Assembly (NCBI RefSeq): GCF_004634385.1
Contig: NZ_CP037895.1
Location: forward strand, 781,245 to 845,244
Reading direction: 5' to 3'
Length of the DNA stretch: 64,000 nucleotides
Origin: Thermaerobacter sp. FW80
Lineage (GTDB): Bacteria > Bacillota > Sulfobacillia > Thermaerobacterales > Thermaerobacteraceae
A program made the translations under genes and the position numbers. Positions 26,994 to 37,333 of this stretch are shown here, in pieces. Below the pieces are notes generated by a model, which saw nothing but the letters and a program-made list of their open reading frames with translations, did no database searches and had not been told where the DNA came from. Positions within the stretch are counted from its first letter, which is position 1, and every line of letters starts with the position of its first letter.

Positions 26994-27463
26994 GATGGCG
27001 CAAGCAAACCTCTATATTATTCATCCCGCCGCCCCAAGTCCCTGCCACGGTTGGACGCCGCACCCTCCGCAGGCGGTGCCCCCCGTCGCGCGGGCCACGG
27101 CACCCCGGGGATCCGGGGCGGGGTGCTCGACGGACCGTCGCGGAGGCCCCCGGGGCTGGACGAACCGTCTAAGGGGCCCTCCGGGCTCCCGCGACGCCCC
27201 GCCGCCCTTTGCCGGCATGTCCCTGGATCCGCGCCGGTGGAAGCGGCCGGCGCCGGCCGCCGCAGCCCGTCGGGAGCGCGGACCCGACCCGGCCCGGCTG
27301 GGCGGTGCGCCACCTCTGCCGTGCCGGCCCTGGCCACGGCGGGCCCCCGCGGCCGCGGATTCGACGCGGTTCGACCCGCGCCGCGGCCCGGCGGCAGGGA
27401 TGGCAACTTCATCCATGGTAATCCTCCGATGGGCTCCCTTCGGGCGGTGCCGAGGCCGGGGGG
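26994..27463. other. Divergent spacer between aminotransferase and Crp/Fnr gene
   Basis: About 470 bases with no supportable gene. An AT-rich patch at 27009-27023 is the likely promoter area for the aminotransferase. A one-base variant of the 12-mer (GGACGAACCGTC) lies at 27158-27169. Confidence 0.5.
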
Positions 27464-28405
27464 ATGCATCGAGAGGGGGGTGACCGGCAGGTGGGACAGG
27501 TGGGAGAGGATCGGCCCTGGACGCGGAGCGGCGGTGGCGCCGCCACCGCCCACGAGACGAAGCGCGGACGACTCCCGGCGCCGACCGGCTCCCGCTCCGC
27601 CCGCGTCGCCGGGTTGCCTCCGGCGCTGTTCGCGCCGGCAGCGCCGAGCGGAGCCCCGGGCCCCCAGGGCTACCCGCGTCGGGTCGCGCCCCCCGCCCGG
27701 TGCGACCTGCCGCCCGGCTGGCCGGCGGAAGCGGCCGCCCACGCGGCGTGGGCGCTGCGGCAGGCGGAGGTGCGCCGCTGGCCGGCGGGTGCCACCCTCT
27801 TCGCCGGTCCCCGGCGCGGTGGCGGTCTCTTCTGGTTGCGCCGCGGTGTCGTCCGCCTCGCGGCACCCGGCGCCGGCGGGGAGCCGGTGCTGGTGGCGGT
27901 GGTGGCCGCTCCTGCCCTCACGGGGGATCCCGGCCCCCTGTTCGGCCGCGCCAGCGTCCCCCTGACCGCCACCTGCATCACCGCCTGTGACGCGGCGTAC
28001 TGGCCGTATCCGCGGTTCCGGGCGATGATGACCCAGCGCCCCGAACTGGCCGTGCTCCTCGCCTATCAGGGGATGGAGGCCTTCCATCAGGCGACCCAGC
28101 GGATCGCGGGCCTCCTCTCGCCCCACGCGCGCCTCCGGGTTCTCCACGTCCTGGTCCTGCTGGCGCGGGCCTTTCCCCTTCCCGACGGTTCGGGGAGCCG
28201 GCTCCCGGCCGCCCTGACGCAGCAGGCCATCGGGCTCGCGGCCAACGCCGGCCGCGTGACGGTCAACCGCGTCCTGGCCGACCTCCGACGGCGCGGGATC
28301 GTGGGTCGCACGCGGCCGCTGTTCATCCGGTCGCCGGAGCGGCTGCAGGCGCTGCTGCGCGAGGAGGAGGCGGCGGTGGCCCCGGAGGGAGCGGATCTGG
28401 GCTGA
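27464..28405 (+). CDS. Crp/Fnr-family transcription regulator
   Basis: 313 residues if the ATG at 27464 is used; GTG at 27491 fits a GAGAGGGGGG better. The first ~95 residues are Pro/Arg/Ala-rich. A cNMP-binding-like beta-barrel follows (VRRWPAGATLFAGPRRGGGL, then WLRRGVVRLAAPGAGGEPV), then a dimer helix and a winged HTH (LTQQAIGLAANAGRVTVNRV, LADLRRRGIVGR). No cysteine cluster for an Fe-S centre is seen, so it is not a typical Fnr. Target unknown. Confidence 0.8.
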   Translation: MHREGGDRQVGQVGEDRPWTRSGGGAATAHETKRGRLPAPTGSRSARVAGLPPALFAPAAPSGAPGPQGYPRRVAPPARCDLPPGWPAEAAAHAAWALRQAEVRRWPAGATLFAGPRRGGGLFWLRRGVVRLAAPGAGGEPVLVAVVAAPALTGDPGPLFGRASVPLTATCITACDAAYWPYPRFRAMMTQRPELAVLLAYQGMEAFHQATQRIAGLLSPHARLRVLHVLVLLARAFPLPDGSGSRLPAALTQQAIGLAANAGRVTVNRVLADLRRRGIVGRTRPLFIRSPERLQALLREEEAAVAPEGADLG

Positions 28406-28501
28406 AGCAGGGCGCGCCCCGCCGTCCCTGGGACCGGGCCCCACCGGCGGAGACCACCAGGGGAGACCCAGGGCGAGCCGGCCCGCGACGGGGCCCGGCC
28501 G

Positions 28502-28585
28502 GGCGTGGGGCCAGGCCCAGGGTGGAGACCGGCCCGCGGCGGGTCTCAGCCCGGCGTGGGGCCAGGCCCAGGGTGGGGACCGGCC
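28502..28585. repeat. Two 33-bp direct repeats
   Basis: Copies at 28502-28534 and 28553-28585 differ at one base (A/G), with a 51-base step. Each begins GGCGTGGGGCCAGGCCCAGG. A further decayed unit precedes them near 28465. Confidence 0.85.
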
Positions 28586-28591
28586 AAGGCA

Positions 28592-28633
28592 GGGGGCCGT
28601 GGGGCCGGCAGCGCTGCCGGCCCCACGGCCCCC
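28592..28633. repeat. Perfect 42-base palindrome between convergent genes
   Basis: Two 21-base halves, exact reverse complements, centred on AGCGCT. It lies between the Crp/Fnr gene (+) and the hypothetical gene (-), where a two-way terminator would be expected. No T tract on either side. Confidence 0.9.
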
Positions 28634-28820
28634 TCCGCGTCCCCGGCGGGGGGCGATGGCTCGTCCTCGCCGACGTGCCGGCGGGACTCCGGCGCCACCC
28701 GCCGGCAGGTCCCCTCCCCTAGCCCGGCCGGCCCCTGGCCCCGCGCCGGCCTTCGCCCCGCGGCCATGGGCACCGCCCCGGTCGCCGGCCCCAAGCCGGC
28801 GGCGGCGCTGGATCCGGCGC

Positions 28821-29459
28821 CTAACCCGGCGTCCGGCCGGGAGCCCCCGGGAGCCGCTGCCCCTCGGGCTCCTTCCCGGCCCGCCCGGTCGCGCGGGCCG
28901 GCGGCCACCCGCCGGGAAGGGAAGCGCGCCGCCGGGCGGACGCACCGTCCGCCGGTCGCGGCCGTCGCGGCGAGGATCGGGGCGCCCGCCGCCCCTCGCC
29001 GGCACCGGCCCCGGCGGGCGCCTCCACCTTCGGGGTCCGCGGCCAGCGGGCGGGCCGTTCGGCCGCCAACACGGCCAGGTCGCGCAGGATGTCGGTCAGG
29101 TGGATCGGTGAGATCGGTGCCCGGCTCGCCGTCACCCGTCGGAAGGTGGCGCGGGCCGCATCCTCGTCGTCCCGGACCGCGAGCCGCTGCACCGCGAAGT
29201 CTTCACCGGCGAGCTGCCCTTCCCGCCACGTCTCGACACGACTCTTCATGTAGAAGAACACGGCGCCATGGGGCGTGCGCTCCCGGCACAGGATGTACAC
29301 GTAGCGCCGCTCCAGGTCCCCGGCCGCCAGCCGCCGGGTGCAGTGGGCGAGTTCGGCGTACGCGGGCACCCTCCCCCAGCCGCGGCGGGTCGACGTGCCC
29401 CGGCCTGCCGGGATCTGCCGCAGGGCGTCCCCCCGCGACGCTGTCGGCTGTCCACCCAT
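28821..29459 (-). CDS. Hypothetical protein
   Basis: No family recognised. 212 residues from the ATG at 29457-29459, but the frame is open upstream to 29846, so the start is uncertain. The convincing part is central: RVPAYAELAHCTRRLAAGDL, ERRYVYILCRERTPHGAVFF, YMKSRVETWREGQLAGEDFA, then SPIHLTDILRDLAVLAAERP, which mixes strands and helices like a small folded domain. Both ends are Pro/Arg/Ala-rich. It converges on the Crp/Fnr gene. Confidence 0.5.
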   Translation of the reverse strand: MGGQPTASRGDALRQIPAGRGTSTRRGWGRVPAYAELAHCTRRLAAGDLERRYVYILCRERTPHGAVFFYMKSRVETWREGQLAGEDFAVQRLAVRDDEDAARATFRRVTASRAPISPIHLTDILRDLAVLAAERPARWPRTPKVEAPAGAGAGEGRRAPRSSPRRPRPADGASARRRASLPGGWPPARATGRAGKEPEGQRLPGAPGRTPG

Positions 29460-30160
29460 CCCAGAGAACCCCCCCCGTGGTGTCTGCGTCGGGTCCTCCC
29501 CCGTGGTTCCAGCATCGAGGCCAACGTCGTCGACGCGAACCTCAGTCAACGCGATCCGTCGCGCCTCGCCGCCGATGGGCCGCGCGGGGACACCCTGCCG
29601 CCCCCCGTGGGCCCCAGCCGCGACAACGCGGGCACCCGGCCCGGGACCGTGGGCGCACCGCAGCCGTCCGCGTCCGGTCCGGGGCGGCGCTCGCGCCACC
29701 GGGCCGGCGAGCCGTCGACGGTCCTCATGGCAGCCCCTGCTCGCACCGGTGCGTTGCCTGGGAATCCCATTATAAGCCGGGACCCGGCTCGGCCGGTGTT
29801 CACCAGGAAACAAGTTCCGCGATTTCCATAGCCTCTTGGTCCCCACTCTCCCCGTCCGTAGCCGATGCGGCCATCCCCGCCCCTCCGGCTGCCCGACCGC
29901 AGGTGGCCGCCCGCCCTGGTCACGGCGGCCGTCCCGGTCCCTGGTACGCCGATCGGCTTGGCGGGCGGCGCACTGCGGGGACCCGGGGGTCGCCTCGTCG
30001 CGCCGCGCCCGCCCCTCTCGCCGGGGCGGGCGCGGCGCGGGCGGGAGGGCGGCGGGGCGCGCCGGTTCGGGGATCCGCTATGCTCACGGTGGGAGGGGTC
30101 GGCGCAGGTCGTCCCGGAGGCGCAGGTCGTCCCGGACGTCCCGGAAAGGATGAGGCGGTC
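29460..30160. other. Divergent spacer before the SWIM gene
   Basis: About 700 bases without a supportable gene. TATAAT on the minus strand at 29769-29774 may serve the hypothetical gene but has no -35. No clear promoter was found for the SWIM gene. Confidence 0.45.
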
Positions 30161-31810
30161 ATGGATTCGTTGCGTCCCGGCGTCCGGCCGACGGCGTCCG
30201 CCCTGATGGCGGCCGTCGACGAGGCCATGCTGCAGCGCCTGGTTCCAGAACCCGTGCGCATCCGTGCCCTGGACCTGTTCCTCCTGGGCCGAGTGGAATC
30301 CCGCCTGGTCTCGGGGACGCGGCTCCTCGGCGAGGTCCGCGGCAGCCGGGGCGTGTACCGCACCGTGGTCCACGTCCTCCGCGGCCCCGAAGGGCCGGAT
30401 GCCGCGGCCCAGTGCGAGTGCCCTCGCCGCGCCCGCGCCGGCCTCTGCAAGCACGCCGTCGCCCTGCTGTACGCCTGGATCCACGAACCGGCCACCTTTG
30501 CCTCCCTGGACGATCGGCTGCGGCGCCTCGAAGAGCGCCCCCGGGGGCAGTTGCTGGAGCTGATCCACCGTCTGGTGGAGGAGGAACCGGCGCTGCTGGC
30601 CACCCTGGACGCCGCCGGCGCCGGCCCGCACGCCGACACCCCTGACGCAGCCGGTGGCCCCGGGGAAGGGGAGCGAGAAGGGGAGGCGGAAAGGGACGAG
30701 GGCTCCACGGACGCGCCGTCCCCGGCCCGGTGGGTGCTGCAGCTGGAGCGGCAGCCCGATCCCGAACCCGAGGAGGTCCGACGCTGGCTGGCGACCCTGG
30801 CACCGCCCCGTGCGGAGGCCCGGTCTCCGGGGCGAGGGGGCGGCGATGGTGCGCCGACGGGTGCCGCGGGCCCACCGGCGGAGGGGCCGGCCGGAGCGGA
30901 CCCGAACCCCGTTGGCGCCTCCCCCGGTGCCGGGGATGACGGGGAAGCCGCCGGGCTTCGGTCGGCCCTCAGCCTCCTGCTCCAGGGAGCCCTCTGGCGG
31001 CAGGCCGGCTTGGCGGTGGCGGCCAGGGCCCGCGGCGAGGCGGCCGCCGCCCGGTGGCTGGAGCAGCGCTGGCAGGACCTGGCTCGGACCGCGGTCCTGC
31101 TTGGTCGCGCCCCCCGTGGGCCGGCTTCCGCCGCCGGGGCCGAGTGCGGCCTGACCTCGGTCGTCCTGACGGCCCAGGCCCTGGGCGTCCCGGCCCTGCT
31201 GGCGGCGAGCCGGTTCCTCCTGGAGGGGGGCCACGAGGGCATGGCCCTGGGGCTGGCCCGGTGCGCCCTGGAACGCGCCCGGACCCCCGCCGAGGTGGCC
31301 GACGCCCGAGCCCGTCTGGCCCAGGTCTGGCTGGCCCGCGGGCAGCCCGAGCGGGCGCTGCCCTATCTGGCGGCCAACTTCACGGCGCAGCCCGACGCGG
31401 AGCGGCTCGCGGCCGTCGAAGCGGCCGCCCGCGCCGCCGGGCAGTGGGACCAGCTGGCCCCCGAGGTCGCCCAGCACCTGGAGGCCCTGGGCGATGCCCC
31501 GTTGCTGGCCGAGTTCCTCCGGCGACAGGGCGCGTGGGACGAGCTGGCCGCGCGCTTGGACGACCCGGCCTGGCGGGGCGCCCTGCCGACCCGCTTGCTG
31601 TTGGCCATCGCGGACGGTTTACGTCGCCGTGATCCGGCGCGCGCAGCCGCCCTCTATCGGGAGGCGATGGCGCGCCCCGACGCGGGGGACCCGCGGGCCA
31701 TCGCGGCCCGCTGGGAGGCCTTGGCCCATCGCCTCGGTCGGGACGACGGTCTGCCACCCGGCGGCCCCGACGGCCGGGGCCCCGAGGGGCACCGGGATGG
31801 AGGGGCATAG
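30161..31810 (+). CDS. SWIM zinc-finger protein
   Basis: 549 residues. A SWIM finger sits near the N-terminus: C85-x-C87...C96-x-H98 (QCECPRRARAGLCKHAVALL). The middle is a disordered Gly/Pro/Asp-rich linker (~185-270), and the C-terminal ~280 residues are helical, TPR-like repeats (for example ALGLARCALERARTPAEVAD). SWIM fingers bind DNA or protein; bacterial SWIM proteins are often paired with SWI2/SNF2 helicases, but none is adjacent. Role unknown. Confidence 0.82.
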   Translation: MDSLRPGVRPTASALMAAVDEAMLQRLVPEPVRIRALDLFLLGRVESRLVSGTRLLGEVRGSRGVYRTVVHVLRGPEGPDAAAQCECPRRARAGLCKHAVALLYAWIHEPATFASLDDRLRRLEERPRGQLLELIHRLVEEEPALLATLDAAGAGPHADTPDAAGGPGEGEREGEAERDEGSTDAPSPARWVLQLERQPDPEPEEVRRWLATLAPPRAEARSPGRGGGDGAPTGAAGPPAEGPAGADPNPVGASPGAGDDGEAAGLRSALSLLLQGALWRQAGLAVAARARGEAAAARWLEQRWQDLARTAVLLGRAPRGPASAAGAECGLTSVVLTAQALGVPALLAASRFLLEGGHEGMALGLARCALERARTPAEVADARARLAQVWLARGQPERALPYLAANFTAQPDAERLAAVEAAARAAGQWDQLAPEVAQHLEALGDAPLLAEFLRRQGAWDELAARLDDPAWRGALPTRLLLAIADGLRRRDPARAAALYREAMARPDAGDPRAIAARWEALAHRLGRDDGLPPGGPDGRGPEGHRDGGA

Positions 31811-31827
31811 GGCGGCCCGCTCCGGGC

Positions 31828-32916
31828 TCAGCCGCCCACCGCGAAGGCCAGCCCCGCCACGGCAAGGGCCAGCACCGCCGCCAGGGCCGTCACGGCCAGC
31901 CAGGGCGCGAAGAGGACGATCAGCGCATCGGTCCGGCTGAGGCGCTTCGTCGCCCGCAGGGCGTGGTAGAGCAGCACCCCGGACCAGACGACCATGGCCA
32001 CCGCGCCCAGGTCCCGCAGGGCGCCGCCCGCGCCGTCCAGCCGGGACGTCAAGGCCTCGAGGGGGATGCCGATCAGGTTCGGGGGCAACAGCGCCAGCGC
32101 CAGGGCGGCCAGCAGGTTGGCCCCGCTCCCGCGGCCGCCGACCAGGTCGGCCACCAGGTGCAGCAGCCCCGCGCCGAGGAAGAGGGTGGCGACGCCGAGC
32201 ACGGCCAGGCCGACGCCCATCGCCAGGGCCAGCCGGGGACCTTGCACCCCGTCGGCGGGGAGGATGGGGTCCTGCCCTGGCACCCCCGGCACGGCCAGGT
32301 CGCGAGCGACCGCCGCCCCCTGCACCAGCCCGCTGGCCACGATGACGACGAGGGCCACCCCCACCAACAGGCCCAGGGGCGGTCGCTCCATGGTCGCCAG
32401 CCGGGCGAAGGTCGCCCGCGGGGCGAAGATCACGCCGTACACCCAGTCGACCAGGCCGAGCCGCGGCGCATCGACCGGCTCCAGGCGACGGCCGGGGTCG
32501 GCGTCCGGCCCCGGCTCGGCGGCCGGGCCGTTGCCATCGGCACCGTCGTCGTCCCCGGGATGGGCCCGTTCCTCGTGCCCCTCGTCCACCCATCGGCTCG
32601 GCGCGGTCGGTGGCGCGCCGCCGTCGACGGCCGGCTGCCCGTCCCCCTGCGGCTGCCGGTCTCCCGTCGTGGCGCCTTCCCCTTCCGGCTCGGTGGCACG
32701 TCCCGGTCCCTGGACGGGGGTCGCGGGGGCCGCGGGCATCCCGGGCGCCTCGGGCCGCGGCGATGCCTCGTCGCCCGGCGCCGCGGGGGACGCCTCCGCC
32801 GGCCGCCCCGGCGTCGGCCCCCCGGCGCGTGTCGCCGGTTCGTCCCGCGCCGCGGCCCCGTCGCCAGGCGGCGCGCCGGCAGCCTCGTCCGGCCTGCCGT
32901 GCGGGCGCTCGGTCAC
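31828..32916 (-). CDS. Yip1-domain membrane protein
   Basis: 362 residues from the GTG at 32914-32916 (GGAGG 7 bases upstream). The N-terminal ~150 residues are disordered and acidic, with the 12-mer read as DEPA. The C-terminal ~210 residues begin at GLVDWVYGVIFAPRATFARL and hold five hydrophobic segments, typical of bacterial Yip1 domains. Follows sppA by 23 bases, so probably the last gene of the operon. Function unknown. Confidence 0.75.
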   Translation of the reverse strand: MTERPHGRPDEAAGAPPGDGAAARDEPATRAGGPTPGRPAEASPAAPGDEASPRPEAPGMPAAPATPVQGPGRATEPEGEGATTGDRQPQGDGQPAVDGGAPPTAPSRWVDEGHEERAHPGDDDGADGNGPAAEPGPDADPGRRLEPVDAPRLGLVDWVYGVIFAPRATFARLATMERPPLGLLVGVALVVIVASGLVQGAAVARDLAVPGVPGQDPILPADGVQGPRLALAMGVGLAVLGVATLFLGAGLLHLVADLVGGRGSGANLLAALALALLPPNLIGIPLEALTSRLDGAGGALRDLGAVAMVVWSGVLLYHALRATKRLSRTDALIVLFAPWLAVTALAAVLALAVAGLAFAVGG

Positions 32917-32939
32917 GCTGTCTCCTCCCCTCGGCGACC

Positions 32940-33875
32940 CTAGCGGGGCACCGCCCGGTAGAGCTCCCATCGCACCAGCTCCGGCACCAGGCCGACCCCT
33001 CGGGCCAGGCCCCAGCGCCCCTCGCCGCCCAGCCGCAGCAGCAGGTCGATCAAGGAGCGGCGCGGCCCGAACTCCACGAGGTCGTAGTGCTCCAGTCCCG
33101 CCAGCTCCGCCGCCAGCTCGACGGCATCTTCGAAGGTGCCCAGCTCGTCCACCAGGCCGGCGGCCTTGGCCTGACGGCCGGTGAAGATGCGGCCGTCGGC
33201 CAGCTCCAGGACGCGCTCCCGGCTGAGGCCGCGCCCCTTCGCCACCACGTCGACGAACTGCTGATAGATGTCGCCGACCAGGCCTTGCAGCAACCGGCGT
33301 TCCTCGTCGGTGGGCGGTCGCGTGGGCGAGCCGATGTCCTTGTACGGCCCGCTCTTGATGGTCTCCACGTCGATGCCCAGCTTCTCGTAGAGGTCCTCGT
33401 AGTGGGTGACCTCCATGATCACCCCGATGCTGCCCGTCAGCGAGGCCGGATTGGCCACGATCCGGTCCGCCGTGGCGGCGATCCAGTAGCCGCCCGAGGC
33501 GCCCAGGTCGGCGATGGAGACCACCACCGGCTTCCCCGCCTGGCGCACCCGCTGCACGGCCTCCCCGATCTCCTGGGCCGCCGCGGCGCTCCCGCCCGGC
33601 GTGTTCATCCGGATGACCACGGCTCGCACCGCGGGGTCTTCGCGGGCCTGGCGCAGCTGGCCGGTGACCTGCTCCGCGCCCACCACCGTGCCCAGCAGGG
33701 CGCTGGAGCCGTTCCCGGCCGCGATGGGCCCGTCGATGGCGACCACGGCGATCTGCCCGCCGCTCCGTCCCCCGCGGGGCGGCGCCCCCGCGGGCCACAG
33801 CAGCGAGACCACCGAGGCCACCACGAGGAGGGCGAGCAGGATGACGACCGCCCACTGCAAACGCTGGTTGGCCAT
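32940..33875 (-). CDS. sppA: Signal peptide peptidase SppA
   Basis: 311 residues, short SppA of the Bacillus type. One N-terminal transmembrane helix (VVILLALLVVASVVSLL). ClpP-like serine protease domain with catalytic S127 (ADLGASGGYW) and general base K179 (SGPYKDIGSP); the oxyanion region is MNTPGGSA. Degrades signal peptides left in the membrane. ATG at 33875, 83 bases after pyrG. Confidence 0.93.
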   Translation of the reverse strand: MANQRLQWAVVILLALLVVASVVSLLWPAGAPPRGGRSGGQIAVVAIDGPIAAGNGSSALLGTVVGAEQVTGQLRQAREDPAVRAVVIRMNTPGGSAAAAQEIGEAVQRVRQAGKPVVVSIADLGASGGYWIAATADRIVANPASLTGSIGVIMEVTHYEDLYEKLGIDVETIKSGPYKDIGSPTRPPTDEERRLLQGLVGDIYQQFVDVVAKGRGLSRERVLELADGRIFTGRQAKAAGLVDELGTFEDAVELAAELAGLEHYDLVEFGPRRSLIDLLLRLGGEGRWGLARGVGLVPELVRWELYRAVPR

Positions 33876-33958
33876 CCTCGGCGCTCCTCGGCTCGGACTT
33901 CACGCACCGGCGCCCCCGCCCCGCCGCCGCCCGCGGGCGAGGGCATGGCGACGCTCCC

Positions 33959-35632
<1,674 letters not shown>

Positions 35633-37333
35633 TCACATGCGCTCGGGTGCCGACACCCCCAACAGGCCCAGCGTCCGCGCCAGGACCCGGCGGGTGGCGT
35701 CCACCAGGACCAGCCGCGCCCGGGCCACGGGCTCCTCCTCGCCCAGCACCCGGCAGCGGGTGTAGAACTGGTGGAAGAGGGTGGCCACGTCCTTCAGGTA
35801 GTACGTCAGCCGGTGGGGCTCGCGCGCGGTCGCCGCCTGCGCCACCTCGCCGGGCAGGTCCAGCAGCCGCCGCGCCAGGTCGCGCTCCGACGGGTCGCCC
35901 AGGGGGCTCAGGTCGGTGGCCGGGTCGGGCCGCAGGCCCGCCTCGGCCGCGGCCTGGCGCAGGATGCCGCAGGCCCGGGCATGGGCGTACTGGACGTAGT
36001 ACACCGGGTTCTCGTTGGAGCGGAGGTTGGCCAGGTCCAGGTCGAAGTCCAGGTGCGTGTCGGGCGAGCGCATCAGGAAGAAGTACCGGGCCGCGTCGAC
36101 GTCCACCTCGTCCAGGAACTCCGCCATGGTCACCAGCTCGCCGCGGCGCTTGGACATGCGCACCGCCTGGCCCCCGCGCACCAGGTGGACCATCTGGGTC
36201 AGCAGCACCTCGAACCAGCCGTCGGGCAGGCCCAGGGCGCGCAGGGCCGCCTGCATCGGCACCACATGGCCGTGGTGGTCCTGCCCCCAGATGTCGATGG
36301 CGCGCTCGAACCCCCGCTCCCACTTGGTCAGGTGATAGGCGATGTCCACCAGGGTGTAGGTGTACTCGCCGTCCCGGCGGACCAGCACCCGGTCCTTGTC
36401 GTCGCCCACGGCGGTCGAACGCAGCCAGACGGCGCCGTCCCGCTCGTAGACCATGTCCCGCTGCCGCAACCGCTCCAGGACCCGCTCGGGGTAGCCCTCG
36501 GCCCGCACCCGCGTCTCGGGATACCAGACGTCGAACTCCACGCCGAAGCGCGCCAGCTGCACCCGCATCTGGGCCACGATCGCCTCCACGGCGAAGCGGG
36601 CCATGCGCGCCCAGCGCTCCTCCTCCGGGCGATCCAGCAGCCCGGGTCCCTCGGCGGCCAGCAGGTCGCGGGCGATGTCGATCACGTACTCGCCGGGATA
36701 GCCGCCCTCCGGGATTGCCGCGTCCTGGCCCAGCTCCTGGCGCATGCGCGCCTCCACCGACTGGGCCAGCTTGCGGATCTGGTTGCCGGCGTCGTTGAGG
36801 TAGAACTCCCTCTCGACCCGGTACCCCGCCGCCTCCAGCACCCGCGCCAGGGCGTCGCCCAGCGCCGCCGCCCGCGCGTTGACCACGCCCAGCGGTCCCG
36901 TCGGGTTGGCGCTGACGAACTCCACCTGGACCCGCTGGCCACCGCCGACGCCGGTGGTGCCGAAGGCGTCGCCGGCCTGGAGGATCGCCCGCAGCCCCTC
37001 CCGCCACCAGTCCTCGGCCAGCCGGAAGTTCAAGAAGCCCGGGCCGGCCACCGCGACCTCGCGCAACCAGGCGCCGCCCGGGAGATGGCGCCGCACGACC
37101 TCCGCCACCTCCCGGGGCGGGCGCCCGGCACGGCTTGCCAGGACCAGCGCGGCGTTGCTGGCGAAGTCGCCATGGCGCGGATCCCGCGGCACCTCCACCT
37201 GGACGCCGCGCCAGCTCGGGCTCCCCGGGGCCACCTCCTGGGGCAGCTCCCCCGCGGCCACCGCCGCGGCAGCCGCCGCCTCCAGCGCCTGGCGCACCTG
37301 CTGCCGTGCCGAGGCTACGGGATCGACCGCCAT
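35633..37333 (-). CDS. argS: Arginyl-tRNA synthetase
   Basis: 566 residues. N-terminal Add1-like domain, class I catalytic domain and DALR anticodon-binding domain ending VRVLARTLGLLGV-like. The usual HIGH signature after SANPTGPL is replaced by G149-V-V-N152 (PLGVVNARAAALGD); the KMSKS region is VRMSKRRGE. The surrounding family sequence is intact (VQVEFVSANPTGPL, FYLNDAGNQIRKL), so it is probably functional. ATG at 37331-37333 shares a base with the speB stop, implying coupled translation. Confidence 0.95.
   Translation of the reverse strand: MAVDPVASARQQVRQALEAAAAAAVAAGELPQEVAPGSPSWRGVQVEVPRDPRHGDFASNAALVLASRAGRPPREVAEVVRRHLPGGAWLREVAVAGPGFLNFRLAEDWWREGLRAILQAGDAFGTTGVGGGQRVQVEFVSANPTGPLGVVNARAAALGDALARVLEAAGYRVEREFYLNDAGNQIRKLAQSVEARMRQELGQDAAIPEGGYPGEYVIDIARDLLAAEGPGLLDRPEEERWARMARFAVEAIVAQMRVQLARFGVEFDVWYPETRVRAEGYPERVLERLRQRDMVYERDGAVWLRSTAVGDDKDRVLVRRDGEYTYTLVDIAYHLTKWERGFERAIDIWGQDHHGHVVPMQAALRALGLPDGWFEVLLTQMVHLVRGGQAVRMSKRRGELVTMAEFLDEVDVDAARYFFLMRSPDTHLDFDLDLANLRSNENPVYYVQYAHARACGILRQAAAEAGLRPDPATDLSPLGDPSERDLARRLLDLPGEVAQAATAREPHRLTYYLKDVATLFHQFYTRCRVLGEEEPVARARLVLVDATRRVLARTLGLLGVSAPERM

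Noticed and set aside
27041-27056. Sigma-54-like TGGCAGGGACTTGGGG upstream of the aminotransferase
   Set aside because: The essential GC of the -12 box is GG, and no enhancer-binding protein gene lies nearby.
28406-28820. Possible CRISPR-like array because of direct repeats
   Set aside because: Only two good copies, unequal spacers and no cas genes; the region is better described as a tandem duplication with a palindrome.
29546-29728. Small minus-strand ORF starting MRTVDGSPARW
   Set aside because: 60 residues of Arg/Pro/Gly-rich sequence, weak Shine-Dalgarno and no similarity recognised.
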